DNA of 64,000 nt from UBA9676 sp963730065 (GTDB taxonomy: Bacteria > Actinomycetota > Actinomycetes > Streptosporangiales > Streptosporangiaceae): the NCBI GenBank assembly GCA_963730065.1, contig CAVSQL010000024.1:62001-126000 (forward strand), written 5' to 3'. Within the stretch, counting starts at the first letter, position 1. Every line of letters starts with the position of its first letter. The notes under the pieces were generated by a model. It saw only the letters and a list, made by a program, of their open reading frames with translations, was not told where the DNA came from and ran no database searches. Below, in pieces: positions 63,023-64,000 of this stretch. The position numbers and the translations under genes were made by a program.

Positions 63023-63105
63023 TTAACACCGCGATAACGCGGCCCGCCCGGGCGCGCGGCGGCCGGCTGGATGTTAACGCAGTGTTATCGGCCGGTGGCT
63101 ACCGT
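63023..63105 (+). promoter_or_regulatory. Divergent promoter with two related 17-bp repeats
   Basis: TTAACACCGCGATAACG (63023-63039) and TTAACGCAGTGTTATCG (63074-63090) are similar partial palindromes 51 bases apart, between the response-regulator gene and the plus-strand transporter genes. TACCGT at 63100-63105 could be a -10 box, placing transcription start next to ATG 63114 (leaderless). Confidence 0.45.
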
Positions 63106-63113
63106 CAAGCGGC

Positions 63114-63371
63114 ATGACTACGAGCTTGCTGAAACTGCGGCGCGTGCCGGAGACCTGCGGCCGCGGTGGCGTAGCGGTCCGTGTGCGGCGCGGCTGGCCC
63201 GGGTTCGGCCCGCCTGTCGGGCTGGGCGGCCATGGTGCTGTCCGGCCGGGTGGCCGCGGGGCAGTTCACCGCCGTGTCACCAAGTCAGCCCTGATCCTGC
63301 CCGGCCTGGCGGTCGCGGCAGGCCTGGCGGTCGCCTGCTATGCGATCGGTATCCCGAGGAGGACCTCATGA
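63114..63371 (+). CDS. Small protein coupled to the ABC ATPase
   Basis: 85 residues. Basic and Gly-rich N-terminus (LLKLRRVPETCGRGGVAVRV), one C-terminal membrane helix (LILPGLAVAAGLAVACYAIG). Its stop overlaps the next ATG as ATGA, which supports translation. The start may be leaderless. The N-terminal half has odd composition, so the true frame there is not certain. Confidence 0.45.
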   Translation: MTTSLLKLRRVPETCGRGGVAVRVRRGWPGFGPPVGLGGHGAVRPGGRGAVHRRVTKSALILPGLAVAAGLAVACYAIGIPRRTS

Positions 63372-64000
63372 ACGTCGAGATCAGCGGGGTGACCCGGCGG
63401 TTCGGCCGGAACCTTGCCGTGGCCGGGGTGGATGTGGAGACCGGCCCGGGGGTGTTCGGGTTGCTGGGCCCGAACGGCGCGGGCAAGACCACGATGCTGC
63501 GGATGATGGCCACCGTGATCACCCCGTCTGCGGGGACGTTGCGGCTGCTCGGCCGCGACCCGGGCAGCTACGGGCCGCGGCGGGAGATCCGGCGCCGGCT
63601 CGGGTACCTGCCGCAGAACCTCGGCTACTACCCGGGGTTCACCGTGGTGGAGTTCGTCGAGTACTTCGCGCTGCTCAAGCAGATGCCGCCGGCCCAGATC
63701 CCCGCCGCCGTGGCGGCTGCGGTCGAGCGGGTGGATCTGGGCGGCAAGGCCCGGGCGAAGCTGCGCACCCTGTCCGGCGGGACGCTGCGCCGGGTCGGGA
63801 TCGCCCAGGCGATCGTCAACGAGCCCGGCCTGCTGCTGCTCGACGAGCCGACCGCCGGGCTGGACCCTGAGCAGCGGGTCGCGTTCCGCGGCCTGCTGCG
63901 CGACCTTGGCCAGCGGGCCACCGTGGTGGTCTCCACCCACCTGGTCGAGGACGTTGCCGCCGCGTGCACCGAGGTCGCGCTGATGGACGCCGGGAAGATC
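63368..64000 (+). CDS. ABC transporter ATP-binding protein (incomplete at window end)
   Basis: At least 211 residues, cut by the window edge. AGGAGG stands 6 bases before the ATG. Walker A LLGPNGAGKTTMLRMMA, Q-loop LGYLPQNLGYYPGF, signature TLSGGTLRRVGIAQA (Gly-Gly-Thr in place of GGQ), Walker B LLLLDEPTAGLDP and the switch His in VVSTHLVED. It is of the type paired with multi-span permeases for drug or lipid export. The permease should follow beyond the window. Regulation by the adjacent two-component system is likely. Confidence 0.9.
   Translation, partial: MNVEISGVTRRFGRNLAVAGVDVETGPGVFGLLGPNGAGKTTMLRMMATVITPSAGTLRLLGRDPGSYGPRREIRRRLGYLPQNLGYYPGFTVVEFVEYFALLKQMPPAQIPAAVAAAVERVDLGGKARAKLRTLSGGTLRRVGIAQAIVNEPGLLLLDEPTAGLDPEQRVAFRGLLRDLGQRATVVVSTHLVEDVAAACTEVALMDAGKI

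Overview
The window is high-GC DNA from an actinobacterium. The signs are GTG/ATG starts behind GGAGG-type ribosome sites, an Lsr2 nucleoid protein, a 39-residue DLW-39 protein, a CoxG-type aerobic CO dehydrogenase operon and actinobacterial hypothetical families. The genus cannot be fixed from the sequence. There is no rRNA and no CRISPR array. The only intact RNA gene is tRNA-Ala(TGC) at 47592-47664.

Left part (1-21 kb): an accretion zone. Copies of the 3' half of a tRNA-Ile, starting in the anticodon loop, lie at about 32, 2105, 15136, 18065 and 20351. Two of them are preceded by paired GTGACARCA direct repeats that look like integrase arm sites. The DNA between these scars is a patchwork of intact small cargo genes (HAF-repeat protein, HD hydrolase, VOC proteins, cupin, methyltransferase, acetyltransferase, polytopic membrane proteins) and broken ones (NUDIX, GNAT, alpha/beta hydrolase, DUF4386, LuxR, IS5 transposase). 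Embedded in it is a translationally coupled three-gene operon (4629-7911) ending in a 787-residue TPR-CHAT caspase-like protease with an intact His/Cys dyad. This is the best candidate for an uncharacterised conflict or cell-death system.

Middle part (21-44 kb): core-like metabolic DNA. It starts with a MerR-TOBE molybdate-type regulator, a K+ channel, lspA and an SDR. Two complete CO dehydrogenase loci follow. Locus 1 is mostly on the minus strand: coxM-coxS-coxL, an XdhC-YHS fusion, coxG, then five tiny single-span membrane proteins. It faces its own CoxD-type MoxR ATPase and CoxE VWA protein on the plus strand. Locus 2 is on the plus strand: coxM-coxS-coxL-coxD-coxE. A LysR regulator sits between the loci. 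Both large subunits carry the form I AYxCSFR active-site loop. Together they would oxidise CO (possibly atmospheric CO) and pass electrons through FeS and FAD subunits to the membrane quinone pool.

Right part (44-64 kb): an ABC-F ATPase with a low-complexity insertion, DLW-39, a HAD-fold protein that has lost its catalytic aspartates, and tRNA-Ala. A second island follows, marked by two more copies of the tRNA-Ala 3' half (51036, 52818). It holds Lsr2, an IS110 transposase, orphan genes and, just beyond, an integrase remnant. After that come a C45 acyltransferase-type hydrolase, a VOC protein, a small membrane protein with a 24-bp palindromic operator, a YdeI/DUF1905 protein, an IS5 remnant, a patatin-like lipase, a frameshifted phosphotransferase, and a two-component system divergent from an ABC transporter that runs off the window end.
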